Part shown: in pieces, positions 8,542 through 18,178 of the stretch
How positions within the stretch are numbered: the first letter of the stretch is position 1
How the letters are laid out: every line of letters begins with the position of its first letter
Origin: Hyphobacterium indicum
GTDB lineage: Bacteria > Pseudomonadota > Alphaproteobacteria > Caulobacterales > Maricaulaceae
Length of the DNA stretch: 64,000 bases
Assembly: GCF_003129605.1 (NCBI RefSeq)
Contig: NZ_QBDX01000004.1
Coordinates: forward strand, 1,137,709 to 1,201,708
Direction of reading: 5' to 3'
Notes under the pieces: model-generated
What the model was told of the DNA's origin: nothing
What the model saw: only the letters and a program-made list of their open reading frames with translations
The model's database searches: none
Translations under genes and position numbers: made by a program

Positions 8542-9111
8542 TCAGCTGGCCCGGATCGCTTCCAGATAGAGATCAAAGCGGTCCTGCCCCCAGTATTTCT
8601 GCCCGTCCGCGATCAGGAAGGGCACGCCGAACACGCCATGGGCATTGACCGCGGCGCGCGCCTCTTGCTCCGCCGCGCGCAGACCCTCCGCGCTTTTCAG
8701 CGCCTCCGCCTCCGGCAGATCCAGACCCAGCCCGGCGGCGATGCCGGCCAGCACGTCATGCCGGTTGAGATCCTGCCCCTCGCCCCAGCGCGCCTCCGAC
8801 GCCGCACAGGCAAACTCAAATCCCTTGCCCGCCTGATCGGCAAGGTGAAAGGCAAGATTGGGCAGGCGCGAGGTCAGCTCGAACGGGTCGGGAAAGGCCA
8901 GTTTGAGCCCGGCCCGCGCCGTCATCCGCGGAATGTCTTCCAGATAATAGTCCAGCTTCGGGCGGCTGTCGGTGGGATTGAAGAAGGGCGCCCCGTCCGG
9001 CGGTCCGGTAAAGGGAATGACCACCGGCGCCACACCCGCCGCCTTCAGCTTGGCGAGGCCGATGCGCGAATAGGGGCTGCGGAAGGCAAAAAAGCAGACA
9101 GTCGTCGTCAT
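8542..9111 (-). CDS. DsbA-fold 2-hydroxychromene-2-carboxylate isomerase-like protein
   Basis: A 189-residue thioredoxin-fold protein of the DsbA/HCCA isomerase family (kappa-class glutathione transferase-like). The N-terminus [15 protein letters not shown] has the SPYS segment that binds glutathione in this family in place of a CxxC motif. The C-terminal [20 protein letters not shown] is the typical cis-proline loop region. Family members isomerise ring-cleavage products of aromatics; the actual substrate here is unknown. The start was set at the ATG giving the family N-terminus, as the frame is open upstream across the divergent gene. Confidence 0.85.
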   Translation of the reverse strand: MTTTVCFFAFRSPYSRIGLAKLKAAGVAPVVIPFTGPPDGAPFFNPTDSRPKLDYYLEDIPRMTARAGLKLAFPDPFELTSRLPNLAFHLADQAGKGFEFACAASEARWGEGQDLNRHDVLAGIAAGLGLDLPEAEALKSAEGLRAAEQEARAAVNAHGVFGVPFLIADGQKYWGQDRFDLYLEAIRAS

Positions 9112-9192
9112 GGGCAGATCCTTATGGCCGGAGGCGGAGACTATCGCAATTTTGCGCTTGATCCATGTGCTCCATGCCGCATAAGGCAGGTC

Positions 9193-9702
9193 ATGCCTGC
9201 GGCCCGCACCGACCTGTTCGCGTTTCTCGATGAATTGGGCATCGCCCATTCAACGCTGGATCATGCGCCGGTCTTCACGGTGGATGAGGGCCAGGCGATC
9301 AAGGCCGGCCTGCCCGGCGGGCATACCAAGAATCTCTTCCTCAAGGACAAGAGAGGCCGCTTCGTGCTGGTCTCGGCGCTGGGCGATACGCCGGTCCGCG
9401 TCAACCGTCTGCACAAGCTGATCGGTTGCCAGCGCCTGTCCTTTGCCCGCGAGTCGGACCTGCTTGAAGTGCTGGGCGTCCGTCCCGGCTCGGTCACCGC
9501 CTTTGCGCTGATGAATGATACCGGCAGGCAGGTCACCTTCGTCGTTGACGCCGCCTTGCTGGCCACCGATCCGGTCAATTTCCACCCGCTGAAAAATGAC
9601 GCCACCACCGCCATTGCGCGCGACGACCTCCTGAAATTTGCAAAGGCCACCGGCCATGACCCGCTGATTGTGGATTTCGCGGCGCTGGCGGCAGACGACT
9701 GA
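9193..9702 (+). CDS. proX: Prolyl-tRNA editing protein ProX (YbaK/EbsC family)
   Basis: A 169-residue trans-editing deacylase that removes alanine mischarged on tRNA-Pro. The YbaK fold is recognisable from [16 protein letters not shown] with the conserved lysine, [15 protein letters not shown], and [13 protein letters not shown]. The ATG at 9193 follows an 81-bp gap from the divergent isomerase gene. An upstream in-frame extension only reflects the opposite-strand gene. Confidence 0.88.
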   Translation: MPAARTDLFAFLDELGIAHSTLDHAPVFTVDEGQAIKAGLPGGHTKNLFLKDKRGRFVLVSALGDTPVRVNRLHKLIGCQRLSFARESDLLEVLGVRPGSVTAFALMNDTGRQVTFVVDAALLATDPVNFHPLKNDATTAIARDDLLKFAKATGHDPLIVDFAALAADD

Positions 9703-9764
9703 CCTTGTAAACACCGCCCGCCCGCGCCAAGTAGACCCGAAGACATCAAAGACGGATTTGTGCC

Positions 9765-10694
9765 ATGAGCGATTTTTTCACCACCAACCCGAATGCCGCC
9801 CCGTCCGCCCCGCAGGGCGCCGCCGATCTGGTGAAGGAGGGCACGGACCAGGGCTTCATGGCCGATGTCATCGAGCCCTCGAAAGAAGTGCCGGTGCTGG
9901 TGGATTTCTGGGCCCCCTGGTGCGGCCCCTGCCGCCAGCTCGGCCCGATGATCGAGAATGCCGTGCGCAAGGCCGGGGGCAAGGTGCGTCTGGTCAAGAT
10001 CAATATCGACGAGAATCCGGGCGTCGCCGGCCAGCTTCAGGTCAAGTCCATCCCCGCCGTCTTTGCCTTCCGCAACGGCCAGCCGGTGGACGGTTTCATG
10101 GGCGCGCTGCCGGAAAGCCAGATCAATGATTTCATCAAGCGCCTGACGGGCGACGGGCCGGACAAGGCCGAGATCGAGGCGCTGCTGAAGCGCGCCGAGG
10201 AAAGCCTCGCCTCCGGGGATCTCGGCGGTGCCGCCCAGGACTTCTCGCTGGCGGCGCAATCCGATCCGGAAAATATCGCCCCGATTGCCGGCATGGCGCG
10301 GGTCTTCCTCGCCGGTGGCGAACCGGACAAGGCAAAAGAACTCCTCCAGCACGTGCCGGAGGACAAAAAATCCGATCCGGCCGTGCAGGCCGCCCTGACT
10401 GCGCTGAAACTGACCGAGGAAGCCGGCGATGCCGGTGAGGCCGGCGAGCTGGAACAGAAACTGGCGGACAATCCCGGCGATCACGCCACCCGCTTCGAAC
10501 TGGCCAATGCGCTGGCCGGCAAGGGCGATCTGCAGGGCGCCAGTGATCAGCTCTTCCACATTCTGGAAGCCGAAGCGGACTGGGAAGAGGGCAAGGCCAA
10601 AGCAAGGCTGCTGGAGATTTTCGAGGCCGCAGGCTTTGCCTCGCCGGTGGCGAAGACCGGGCGGCGGCGCTTGTCCACCCTGCTGTTTTCCTGA
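9765..10694 (+). CDS. cnoX: Thioredoxin-TPR co-chaperone CnoX
   Basis: A 309-residue protein with an N-terminal thioredoxin domain (about residues 25-130) and a C-terminal TPR region (about 140-300). The active site is WCGPC with cysteines at 53 and 56, so it should be redox-active; the E. coli homologue YbbN lacks a full CxxC. The family holds unfolded proteins and protects cysteines, handing clients to GroEL or DnaK. The next gene, a Lon-N protein, begins 40 bp downstream and is probably co-transcribed. Confidence 0.88.
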   Translation: MSDFFTTNPNAAPSAPQGAADLVKEGTDQGFMADVIEPSKEVPVLVDFWAPWCGPCRQLGPMIENAVRKAGGKVRLVKINIDENPGVAGQLQVKSIPAVFAFRNGQPVDGFMGALPESQINDFIKRLTGDGPDKAEIEALLKRAEESLASGDLGGAAQDFSLAAQSDPENIAPIAGMARVFLAGGEPDKAKELLQHVPEDKKSDPAVQAALTALKLTEEAGDAGEAGELEQKLADNPGDHATRFELANALAGKGDLQGASDQLFHILEAEADWEEGKAKARLLEIFEAAGFASPVAKTGRRRLSTLLFS

Positions 10695-10734
10695 CCCCCT
10701 TGGCAGAGCCGCTCATTCACCCTAGCTCTTGGGT

Positions 10735-11364
10735 ATGATCCGTCTGCCATCCATTCTGCCGATTTTCCCGCTGGGCGGTGCCATATTGCTGCCCGGCGAG
10801 GCCTTGCCGCTGAATATTTTCGAGCCGCGCTATCTCAACATGGTCGATGACGTGCTGGCGACAGACAAGCTGATCGGCATTGTCCAGACGCGGGCCGGTG
10901 GCACGCCGGAGCGCCCGCTGGTCGAGGCGATCGGCGGGGCGGGGCGCATCACCCGCCATGCCGAAACCGATGATGGCCGCTATCTGATCGAGCTCGAAGG
11001 CCTCTCCCGTTTCGAGATCCGCGCCGAGCTGGACGAAAAGACCCCTTATCGCACCGCGCAGGTCGACTGGTCGCTCTTTACCGCCGACCGCGCCGCGCCC
11101 GACGCCCTGCTGACCGCCGACCGCGCGCGCTTCACCGCCCTGTTGCGCGGCTGGTTCGCGCAGGAAGGCATCAAGTGTGACTGGGGCACGGTGGATGCCG
11201 CCCCCGTCATCCGCATTGTCGACCAGATCGCCATGGCCGCCCCCTTTGCCGCCAAGGAAAAACAGGCCCTGCTGGAAGCCGAGGACGGCCGCGCCCGCTA
11301 TGATCTGATGACGGCGCTGCTGGAAAAGAAACTGGCCGAAGGTGCGGGCGGCACGCCGAACTGA
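10735..11364 (+). CDS. LON N-terminal-domain protein
   Basis: A 209-residue protein matching the substrate-binding N-terminal domain of Lon proteases (PUA-like beta-barrel plus helical part), without the ATPase or protease domains. The typical opening LPIFPLGGAILLPGEALPLNIFEPRY is visible. Its role is unknown; proximity to cnoX suggests protein quality control. The ATG at 10735 is preferred to the TTG two codons earlier. Confidence 0.82.
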   Translation: MIRLPSILPIFPLGGAILLPGEALPLNIFEPRYLNMVDDVLATDKLIGIVQTRAGGTPERPLVEAIGGAGRITRHAETDDGRYLIELEGLSRFEIRAELDEKTPYRTAQVDWSLFTADRAAPDALLTADRARFTALLRGWFAQEGIKCDWGTVDAAPVIRIVDQIAMAAPFAAKEKQALLEAEDGRARYDLMTALLEKKLAEGAGGTPN

Positions 11365-11401
11365 CTGTATTGACTTTATATAAAACTTAAAATAATTAGC
11401 G

Positions 11402-11427
11402 TTTCAGTTGATGATATTTAACTGAAA
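11402..11427. promoter_or_regulatory. Palindromic candidate operator
   Basis: TTTCAGTT (11402-11409) and AACTGAAA (11420-11427) are perfect 8-bp inverted arms separated by 10 bp. They lie in a short AT-rich gap directly upstream of the DUF2975-XRE operon. The likely binder is the operon's own HTH protein. Confidence 0.45.
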
Positions 11428-11436
11428 GAAGAAATC

Positions 11437-11886
11437 ATGCCTGCCTTGTCGGCCTCACCCATTGCGCTTGCCTTGCGGATTTTTGTTTTGATCGTGGCGG
11501 TCCTGCTAGGGCTTAAACACCTTGCCATCTATCCGGCCTCGGAAGCTGGAGCGGACTGGATTGGATTGGCGGCGCCCGTTTTCTATCTCTGGGCCTTCTG
11601 GTCCGGTGCGGAAGTGTTTTCGAAATCCCGAGACGCAGCAGGATTTGGCCCGGCTTTGTTATCGGGCCTCAATCAGATGGGTGCCGGCCTGATGCTCGGG
11701 GCATGGGTGGCCATTCTCGCGGAACCGGCTTTGCGTCATCTCGTGCAGAACGGCTTTACGGTGATGACCGGAGTCCGCTTTGATCTGACCCTCGCCAATC
11801 TGGTGCTCGCATTTGCCGGACTGACGCTGATCCTTCTGGCGCGGCGGGGCCGGCAGATTCGTGCCGAGCTGGACGGTTTCGTCTGA
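11437..11886 (+). CDS. DUF2975-like four-helix membrane protein
   Basis: A 149-residue inner-membrane protein with about four hydrophobic helices (residues 10-28, 42-60, 75-98 and 118-138) and almost no soluble part. Size, topology and a tightly linked small XRE regulator match the DUF2975 family, where the membrane protein and regulator are thought to act together. Function is unknown. Its stop overlaps the regulator start by one base. Confidence 0.6.
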   Translation: MPALSASPIALALRIFVLIVAVLLGLKHLAIYPASEAGADWIGLAAPVFYLWAFWSGAEVFSKSRDAAGFGPALLSGLNQMGAGLMLGAWVAILAEPALRHLVQNGFTVMTGVRFDLTLANLVLAFAGLTLILLARRGRQIRAELDGFV

Positions 11887-12110
11887 TGCCGGTGCGGGTC
11901 ACACTCGACGTCATGCTGGCGAGGCGCAAAATGCGGGCGCGTGATGTCGCCGAGAAAATCGGCCTGTCGGAAACGCAGCTCAGCCTGCTGCGAAACGGCA
12001 AAGTCCGGGGAATGCGTTTTGATACCCTGTCGAAACTCTGCCTCGTGCTCGATTGCCGCCCCGGTGATATCATTGACTATGACGTGGATGAGACCGACCT
12101 GGATGCGTGA
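11886..12110 (+). CDS. Small XRE/Cro-type DNA-binding regulator
   Basis: A 74-residue protein made of one helix-turn-helix domain (KMRARDVAEKIGLSETQLSLLRNG is the HTH core). The C-terminal pattern CLVLDCRPGDIIDYD is typical of YozG-type regulators. It is translationally coupled to the preceding membrane protein gene. The palindrome at 11402-11427 is a candidate autoregulatory site. Confidence 0.85.
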   Translation: MPVRVTLDVMLARRKMRARDVAEKIGLSETQLSLLRNGKVRGMRFDTLSKLCLVLDCRPGDIIDYDVDETDLDA

Positions 12111-12152
12111 CCCGTCTGGCAAATTGCCGCCAGCGGCGCTAGATATCAAGAC

Positions 12153-12365
12153 ATGAGCGAAAACATCGAAACCCCGCAAAAAGACGTCGATCCCAAACTG
12201 CTGGAAGTGCTGGTCTGCCCGGTCACGCGCGGGCCGTTGCATTATGACCGCAAGGCGGGCGAGCTGGTCTCGAAAAAGGCGCGTCTGGCCTATCCGGTGC
12301 GCGAGGGCGTGCCGATCATGTTGCCGGAGGAGGCCCGCGAGCTCAGCGACGCGGAAGCGAAATGA
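12153..12365 (+). CDS. Trm112/UPF0434-family protein (YcaR-like)
   Basis: This 70-residue protein matches the bacterial Trm112-like family ([42 protein letters not shown]). Eukaryotic Trm112 activates methyltransferases; the bacterial role is unclear. Only one cysteine of the usual zinc set is present, so zinc binding is doubtful. Its stop overlaps the next start in an ATGA junction. Confidence 0.85.
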   Translation: MSENIETPQKDVDPKLLEVLVCPVTRGPLHYDRKAGELVSKKARLAYPVREGVPIMLPEEARELSDAEAK

Positions 12366-12661
12366 GCCGCGCCTGGCCGCAAAAACTGGACTTTTCAAAG
12401 TCCCGCAAAGTGCTGACCATCGACTTTGATGACGGCCGGACCGGCGAAGTCAGTTTTGAACGCTTGCGCACTGAATCGCCCAGCGCCGAGGTGCAGGGTC
12501 ATGGTGTGGGTCAGAAAAAGGCCATCACCGGCAAGGAAAATGTCGGCGTGACCGCCGCCCATCCGGTCGGCCGCTATGCCGTCCAGATCGTGTTCGATGA
12601 CGGCCATGATTCCGGTCTTTTCACCTGGGATTATCTGCGCGAACTCGCCGGGCTGGATTAG
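12362..12661 (+). CDS. DUF971 domain protein
   Basis: A 99-residue protein consisting of the DUF971 (gamma-butyrobetaine hydroxylase N-terminal-like) domain. The family pattern is seen in [19 protein letters not shown] and [26 protein letters not shown]. Such proteins are linked to iron-sulfur or [2Fe-2S] maturation in some bacteria, which is not provable here. It is coupled to the upstream UPF0434 gene by a 4-bp overlap. Confidence 0.8.
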   Translation: MSRAWPQKLDFSKSRKVLTIDFDDGRTGEVSFERLRTESPSAEVQGHGVGQKKAITGKENVGVTAAHPVGRYAVQIVFDDGHDSGLFTWDYLRELAGLD

Positions 12662-12917
12662 GCGTCACATAAACCGTCTGTTCTATAGCGCGATTTGCTC
12701 CGGCTTGACCGGAGGGCCTCTTCGTCATCGAGGTCGTCCGGTCAAGCCGGAAGAAGACGGTACGGGTTTATCTTGGGGGTTGCCCGCTTTCCCCTCCCCC
12801 TGTGTGGGGAGGGGTAGGGGTGGGGGCAATAAACAGTCGCGGCGTTGATCACCCCACCCCGCCGATCCTTACGGCTCGTCGACCCTCCCCATCAAGGGGA
12901 GGGGAAATATGTGCTGC
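12662..12917. repeat. Intergenic region with palindromic repeats
   Basis: The 256-bp gap holds two structured elements and no gene. TCCGGCTTGACCGGA (12699-12713) and TCCGGTCAAGCCGGA (12737-12751) are a perfect 15-bp inverted repeat. Further on, CCCCTCCCC/GGGGAGGGG-type arms near 12790-12815 and 12885-12905 form more palindromes. A related GCTCCGG...CCGGAGC palindrome occurs at 53534, so this looks like a dispersed REP-like family. Confidence 0.6.
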
Positions 12918-13928
12918 CTACTCCGCCGCGCGTTCCGCTGGCGAAGACGGCGCCGCCATCGGCTCCAGGCCGAGATCGCTGAACAGCGCGCCATCCGCCT
13001 CCAGGTCCGGATTCGGCGTGGTCAGCAATTCCTCGCCGACAAAGATGGAATTCGCCCCGGCCAGGAAACACAGCGCCTGCAATTCCCGGCTCATGCCTTC
13101 GCGGCCCGCCGACAGGCGCACGACCGAGCGCGGCATCATCAGGCGCGCGGCGGCAATCGCCCGCACGAAATCAAACCCGTCCAGCGGTTTGGCATGCCCC
13201 AGCGGCGTGCCCTCGACCGCGACCAGATGATTGATCGGCACGCTCTCGGGATGCGGATCGAGTGAGGCGAGCTCGACCAGCAGGCCGATCCGGTCATCCT
13301 CGCTCTCGCCCATGCCGATAATGCCGCCACAGCAGATATTGATGCCGGCCTCACGCACCCGGCCCAGCGTTTCCAGCCGGTCGTCATAGGTGCGGGTGGT
13401 GATCACCGTGTCGTAATAGTCCCGGCTCGTATCCAGATTGTGATTGTAATAATCCAGTCCCGCCACCTTCAGCCGCCGGGCCTGTTCGGCTTCCAGCATG
13501 CCGAGCGTGACGCAGGTCTCGAGGCCTTCCGCCTTGACCCCTTCAATCATCTCGCACACCGCATCGACATCGCGGTCTTTCAGAGAGCGCCAGGCTGCGC
13601 CCATGCAAAAGCGTGTCGCTCCGCCGGCCCTGGCCTTGCGGGCTGCGGCGAGGACCGCGTCCACCGGCATCAGTTTAGAGGCTTTCAGGCCGGTTTCGTG
13701 GAAGGCGGACTGGCTGCAATAGCCGCAATCCTCGGCACAGCCGCCGGTCTTGATCGACAGGAGCTGGGATTTCTGCACGGCATTGGCCGCGTGATGCCTC
13801 CGGTGCACACTTTGCGCCGCGAACAGCAAATCGTTAAACGGAGCCCGGTATATCCGGCCCGCCTCGTCTGCAGTCCAGTCAAAGCGGGGCTTTGACAAGG
13901 TCTCGATATCAAGGACAGTGGCCGGCAT
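12918..13928 (-). CDS. bioB: Biotin synthase
   Basis: A 336-residue radical-SAM enzyme that inserts sulfur into dethiobiotin, the last step of biotin synthesis. The CxxxCxxC cluster motif is at Cys64, Cys68 and Cys71 ([10 protein letters not shown]). Further family motifs are YYNHNLDTS, the auxiliary-cluster region [11 protein letters not shown], and RLSAGRE. No other bio gene is adjacent. The start codon overlaps that of the divergent VanZ-like gene, so promoters of one gene must lie inside the other. Confidence 0.95.
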   Translation of the reverse strand: MPATVLDIETLSKPRFDWTADEAGRIYRAPFNDLLFAAQSVHRRHHAANAVQKSQLLSIKTGGCAEDCGYCSQSAFHETGLKASKLMPVDAVLAAARKARAGGATRFCMGAAWRSLKDRDVDAVCEMIEGVKAEGLETCVTLGMLEAEQARRLKVAGLDYYNHNLDTSRDYYDTVITTRTYDDRLETLGRVREAGINICCGGIIGMGESEDDRIGLLVELASLDPHPESVPINHLVAVEGTPLGHAKPLDGFDFVRAIAAARLMMPRSVVRLSAGREGMSRELQALCFLAGANSIFVGEELLTTPNPDLEADGALFSDLGLEPMAAPSSPAERAAE

Positions 13929-14319
13929 GTCATTTCACCCGTTTTCTTCCGGTCCGGACCCTAGAAAGAGCCTCGCTTTGCGGCAAGCCGCCAAGGGCAT
14001 GTTCTGGCTGGCTTTTACAGCCATCACCATTCTGGCGCTCCTGCCCGGCCCGGCCGCGCCGCCGCGGCTCCTCGGGACGGACAAGCTGGAACATGCCGCC
14101 GCTTTCCTGGTCCTCACCCTGCTCGCCGCCTTTGGCTGGTGCCGCCTGCCGCTCTGGTTCATCGCGCTGGCCATGATCACCCACGGCCTGCTGATCGAGC
14201 TGATCCAGGCTTCGCCCGTCCTGCAACGCACCATGTCCTTTGCCGATGTGGTGGCCGACGCCGCCGGAATCGCGCTGGCGCTGGTGCTGGTGGCCCTGAC
14301 CGGGCTGCGCAAGCCGTGA
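13927..14319 (+). CDS. VanZ-like membrane protein
   Basis: A 130-residue protein with three to four transmembrane helices and the VanZ-like patterns [16 protein letters not shown] and [15 protein letters not shown]. The family is linked to the cell envelope, but the function is unclear. The start overlaps the divergent bioB start; the internal ATG at 13999 (KGMFWLA) is an alternative with a better AAGGG site. Its stop overlaps the next gene in GTGA. Confidence 0.65.
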   Translation: MSFHPFSSGPDPRKSLALRQAAKGMFWLAFTAITILALLPGPAAPPRLLGTDKLEHAAAFLVLTLLAAFGWCRLPLWFIALAMITHGLLIELIQASPVLQRTMSFADVVADAAGIALALVLVALTGLRKP

Positions 14320-15140
14320 AGCGGCCGCCCTATAAACCCTTCTATGACGGGCCGCCGCGTTTCCAAGTCGGTCTCAGGCGCATCGCGCCGCAAGACTGGC
14401 TGACGCCGGACCCGGAAGCCGGCTGGCTGGCGCTCAAATCGGAACGCCTCGATGCCACGCCGGACACCTATTACCGCGCCCTCCCGTCTGCGGCCGCTGC
14501 CGAAGCCGAAGCGCTCGCCCGGATCGAGGCGGCGACCGGCCAGACCCGTACGGGCCGCACCGAACCGGCCCTGATCGCGGCGGGGCGGCTGGTCTCGGAC
14601 GATCTTGTGGTCATGGAAAAGGCCGGAGACGGCTGGATCGCCACCAGCCTGCTTTTGACCCAGCCGACCTTCTTTTCGCTCGACGATGCCTTCGACCGCG
14701 AACTGCACCAGCTGCATGCCCCTGTGCCCAGCGGCTCACCCTCGCTGGCGGGAAAGATTGCCCGCGTCTTTGACCGCATGCCGTCAGGCGAAGTCTTCGA
14801 GCGCTTTAACTGGACCGTGCAACTGGGCATGGAGCGGCACTGGCCGCACGGCTCGGCCATGCGCGAACAATTGAAGACGACACCGGCCCGCGAGGCCATC
14901 GACCGGCTGGCCCTGCGCGTCGAACGCCAGACCCTCGTCCGGCTGGAGGCCACGAACGCCATTCTCTTCTGCATCCGCATCTGCCTGGACCCGATCCGCA
15001 CCGCCCTGGCCGATCCGGCCGACCGCGCCGCCTTTGCCGCCAGCTGGCGCGCGGCCTCGGAGGATGCGCTGGCGTACAAGCGCTGGGGCCAGTTCAACGC
15101 CCATGTCGAAGCCGCGCTTGCGGCGCTGGACAGGGCATAG
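14316..15140 (+). CDS. DUF3445 heme-dependent oxidative N-demethylase-like protein
   Basis: A 274-residue protein of the DUF3445 family, related to the alpha subunit of dimethylamine-type heme N-demethylases. Recognisable parts are KPFYDGPPRFQVGLRRI at the N-terminus and FERFNWTVQLGMERHWP with the aromatic and histidine-rich core. The start is a GTG overlapping the upstream stop by 4 bp, so the pair is an operon. The other subunits of such enzymes are not nearby, so the substrate is unknown. Confidence 0.72.
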   Translation: MKRPPYKPFYDGPPRFQVGLRRIAPQDWLTPDPEAGWLALKSERLDATPDTYYRALPSAAAAEAEALARIEAATGQTRTGRTEPALIAAGRLVSDDLVVMEKAGDGWIATSLLLTQPTFFSLDDAFDRELHQLHAPVPSGSPSLAGKIARVFDRMPSGEVFERFNWTVQLGMERHWPHGSAMREQLKTTPAREAIDRLALRVERQTLVRLEATNAILFCIRICLDPIRTALADPADRAAFAASWRAASEDALAYKRWGQFNAHVEAALAALDRA

Positions 15141-15141
15141 A

Positions 15142-15173
15142 AAAAGGCCCCGCCGGATGACGGGGCCTTTTCC
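15142..15173 (+). terminator. Rho-independent terminator
   Basis: AAAAGGCCCCG (15142-15152) and CGGGGCCTTTT (15161-15171) form a strong hairpin directly after the stop of the DUF3445 gene. A T-run ends the stem. It could also work for the convergent transporter gene because the A-tract is symmetrical. Confidence 0.85.
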
Positions 15174-15191
15174 ATTCATATCCCGTGAAGG

Positions 15192-16709
15192 TCAGGTTCG
15201 GGGCGGGCCGTCACCTGTATCCTTCACATCGACATTGATCGCCGCCTGCGCCGCGGCTTCCTTGCCTTCACCTGCTTCCAGCTTGGCGAAGTATTCCCGC
15301 GTCATCCTGAAGATCAGCGGGGACAGCACCAGCAGGGCGATGAGGTTCGGCGCGGCCATCAGACCCGTCAGCGTGTCGGTGGTCAGCCACACCGTATTCA
15401 TCAGCGCGGTGACATTGTCGCCGGCATAGAGCAGGCCGGTGGCCGCCAGGATCATCACAATCCAGGCCAGCCGGAAGGGCAGCACGATCTTGACGCCGAG
15501 CAGGTATTCCGCGCAGCGCTCGCCATAATAGGACCAGCCCAGAATGGTGGTGAACGCAAACAGCGCCAGCGCAATGGTGACGAACTGGTCACCGAAGGGC
15601 AGGTTCGCGCCGAAGGCGGCCGCGGTGATCCGGGCCCCGGTCTCGCAGACCTCGGGCAGGTTTCCGGAGATCGCGATCAGCCCGGCATTGCATTCCGCCG
15701 GGATGACGCCGGAGGTCAGAATCGCCAGACCGGTGATCGAACACACCAGGATCGTGTCAATGAAGGTGCCCAACATGGCGATGATGCCCTGATCAACAGG
15801 GCTGTCATTTTGTGCCGCCGCGTGCGCGATCGGGGCCGAACCCTGACCGGCTTCGTTGGAGAAAATCCCGCGTGCCACGCCGCGCTGCATGGCCATCATC
15901 AGCAGCGCGCCGGAGAAACCGCCGGCGGCAGCGTCAAAGCCGAACGCATTGGTGAAAATGGCGCCGAGGGCGGCCGGTATGGCATCCACATTCATGCCGA
16001 CCACGATCAGACCGACCAGGATATAGATCCCGGCCATGGATGGCACCAGCGCACTGGCCACGGTGGCGATCCGCTTGATGCCGCCGAGAATGACAGCCGC
16101 AGCCAGGACGGCGATCACGGTACCGGTCATCCAGTATTCCACACCATAGGTGTCATTGACCGTACGCACGACCTCGGCCGTCTGGATGGCATTGCCGGTG
16201 CCCAGCCCGGCCATGACGCCGAAAAAGGCGAACAGCCCGCCGAGCCAGATCCACTTCTTGCCCATGCCGTTCTTGATGTAATACATCGGTCCGCCAACCC
16301 GGCGGCCATCGGCATCGACTTCACGGAATTTCACGGCCAGCACGCCTTCGGCGAATTTCGTGGCCATGCCGACCAGCGCCGTCATCCACATCCAGAACAG
16401 CGCACCCGGACCGCCAATGGCGATCGCCACTGCAACCCCGGCAATATTTCCTGTCCCGATGGTCGAGGACAGGGCGGTCATCAGCGCGCCGAAAGGCGTC
16501 ACATCCCCCTCACCCTCGGGCTTGCGGCCCTTCATCAGCTCGCCAAAGGCGAAGCCGATTTTCCGCAAGGGCATGAATTTCAGAAAAACCGTCAGATAGA
16601 GGCCGGTTCCCAGAAGCAGGACCAGCATGGGCGGCCCCCAGACGAACCCGTTAACCACCCCGACCAGCTCGGAAACGGTTTGGCCGATTGTTGCGGCTTC
16701 AGCGTCCAT
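15192..16709 (-). CDS. Sodium:alanine/glycine symporter (AGCS family)
   Basis: A 505-residue inner-membrane transporter importing alanine or glycine with sodium. Family signatures include ALSSTIGTGNIAGVAVAIAIGGPGALFWMW, GGPMYYIKNGMG and FSNEAGQGSAPIAHAAA, with about ten or eleven hydrophobic helices between them. The ATG at 16709 has a GGGGAGAG ribosome site; the longer frame upstream lacks one. It stands alone and converges on the terminator at 15142-15173. Confidence 0.92.
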   Translation of the reverse strand: MDAEAATIGQTVSELVGVVNGFVWGPPMLVLLLGTGLYLTVFLKFMPLRKIGFAFGELMKGRKPEGEGDVTPFGALMTALSSTIGTGNIAGVAVAIAIGGPGALFWMWMTALVGMATKFAEGVLAVKFREVDADGRRVGGPMYYIKNGMGKKWIWLGGLFAFFGVMAGLGTGNAIQTAEVVRTVNDTYGVEYWMTGTVIAVLAAAVILGGIKRIATVASALVPSMAGIYILVGLIVVGMNVDAIPAALGAIFTNAFGFDAAAGGFSGALLMMAMQRGVARGIFSNEAGQGSAPIAHAAAQNDSPVDQGIIAMLGTFIDTILVCSITGLAILTSGVIPAECNAGLIAISGNLPEVCETGARITAAAFGANLPFGDQFVTIALALFAFTTILGWSYYGERCAEYLLGVKIVLPFRLAWIVMILAATGLLYAGDNVTALMNTVWLTTDTLTGLMAAPNLIALLVLSPLIFRMTREYFAKLEAGEGKEAAAQAAINVDVKDTGDGPPRT

Positions 16710-16900
16710 ATCTCTCCCCAAGAGTTGCTTGCGCGGCAGCTTAGGAAGCAATGGCGCGGACGCAACGGCTTTTTCCGGTCACTGACACAATCGTGTGCCA
16801 GTCCGGCAGCCTGGCAGGGCATTTCAGCGGAAAGCCTGTCCTCGCCGATGCGGGGACGGAAACCGTTTACACGGTTCGAAAAAGCGGCAAACAGGTGGCG

Positions 16901-17446
16901 CTAGCGTACCTCGATCGAGAACACGCCCCACACCCAGTCGCTGTCATCCATGCCGTCCAGCGCATCATCCGTGTCGCGCGGCCAGACAATCATGGCCGGG
17001 CCGAAACCGCCGATATTCAGCGCATCGCCCTCCATGCGGATGGCCAGGATGACATCATGTTCCTGGATACGGGAGAGCTCGATATCGCGCTGATACCCGT
17101 CCAGCGCGGTGACGGTCAGCATATCGCCCTCCGGCAGGGCGGCCGCCAGGACATCGCGCAGCAAGGGGCCGGAGAAGCTGTGCGTCTCTCCGCCCTCCGG
17201 ATAGGCCACCCGGACGGTGTGTTGCGGCATGTCCGCCAGGCTGGCGAAAGGCATGACGCTGGCCTGCTCGAAATCGATGCCATAGGCGCGGAACAGGGGT
17301 TCCAGCCCGGGTTCCATCGGGCCACGATCGACCGTTCCGATCTCGCCATGAATGGTGAGAATGTCGCCGCCCCCGGCAGAGTCACCGCCACCGGAGCACG
17401 CGGCCAGACTTGCGCTGGTCAGTATGATTGTCATCAGCCGGATCAT
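16901..17446 (-). CDS. Lipoprotein with molybdopterin-binding-domain-like fold
   Basis: A 181-residue predicted lipoprotein: the signal SASLAACSGGG has a lipobox cysteine at 17. The mature part resembles the sulfite-oxidase-type molybdopterin-binding domain (GPLLRDVLAAALPEG, VTALDGYQRDIELS, GFGPAMIVWPRD). The catalytic cysteine expected in true enzymes is not evident, so it may be a non-catalytic relative. An AGGGGCTGAAC site precedes the chosen ATG. The gap to the next gene (16710-16900) holds an AACCGT/ACGGTT palindrome at 16861-16876. Confidence 0.65.
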   Translation of the reverse strand: MIRLMTIILTSASLAACSGGGDSAGGGDILTIHGEIGTVDRGPMEPGLEPLFRAYGIDFEQASVMPFASLADMPQHTVRVAYPEGGETHSFSGPLLRDVLAAALPEGDMLTVTALDGYQRDIELSRIQEHDVILAIRMEGDALNIGGFGPAMIVWPRDTDDALDGMDDSDWVWGVFSIEVR

Positions 17447-17528
17447 GTTCAGCCCCTCTTGCTTGCGCTGCAGCATAGTCGAGTCGCGGCCCCGGGTGAA
17501 TGGGAAATCCGGTGAATTGCCCGGCCCC

Positions 17529-18080
17529 TTACTGGAAGGATTGCCGGTAGCGGCTTTCATCCTGAAGCGTCATGATCACCGAGGTCTCCCCCATAGGGCG
17601 GTTGAGAATATTGCCGCCGCCAAAGCGCCATCCTTCGCCCGATTCCGCCATCACGGCGTATTCCGTCAGCTCGCCCTCGACATGCTCATAGCGCGTGCGG
17701 AACAGCAGGAAGACATAGCGCAGTCCGGGCCGGTAACAGTGACCCCGCTCGGTGCAGGGCAATGTCTCCGCCTCAATGGCACCCGCCTGCAAGACCTCGA
17801 TCGAGGTCAGCGCGCCGGTGCGGCGGCGGCTGTCGGTCAGGAAGCGCAGATAACGTTCGCGCGGCCACCATTGGCGGATCCGCCGGTCGGTCAGCCGGTA
17901 TTGCGCGTAATGATCTTCGTCCTGCCAGCCGGCCACCCAGTCCAGGAAAACGCCATAGGCTTCGCGCACTTCGGCGTCGGTGGCGGGCGCGACGGTCTGG
18001 GCCGCGGCGGGCGCGGAGGCGGCCAGGACGAGCCCCAGCAGGACAGGCCGGAAAACGGCAATAAGGTGGGTTACCATCAT
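17529..18080 (-). CDS. Periplasmic DUF4019-like protein
   Basis: A 183-residue exported protein: the signal peptide [15 protein letters not shown] ends at an AxA site. The mature part ([43 protein letters not shown]) fits the small alpha/beta DUF4019 family of unknown function. Nothing in the neighbourhood points to a role. Confidence 0.6.
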   Translation of the reverse strand: MMVTHLIAVFRPVLLGLVLAASAPAAAQTVAPATDAEVREAYGVFLDWVAGWQDEDHYAQYRLTDRRIRQWWPRERYLRFLTDSRRRTGALTSIEVLQAGAIEAETLPCTERGHCYRPGLRYVFLLFRTRYEHVEGELTEYAVMAESGEGWRFGGGNILNRPMGETSVIMTLQDESRYRQSFQ

Positions 18081-18178
18081 CCGTCCAGACTTCCTCCGGT
18101 CCGGCGAAGACGCAATTCACGATGGAGTGAGGGGCCGGCGAGCCCGGTTGCTGGCAAATTCAAACCCGCCAGCGTCCC

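Noticed and set aside
8485..9192. Plus-strand frame fused in front of the ProX gene
   Set aside because: It runs antisense to the isomerase gene on the minus strand; the family N-terminus of ProX begins at 9193.
16861..16876. AACCGT-TTAC-ACGGTT palindrome as a terminator
   Set aside because: No U-tract follows on either strand in the right place; it is kept only as a remark under the neighbouring lipoprotein gene.
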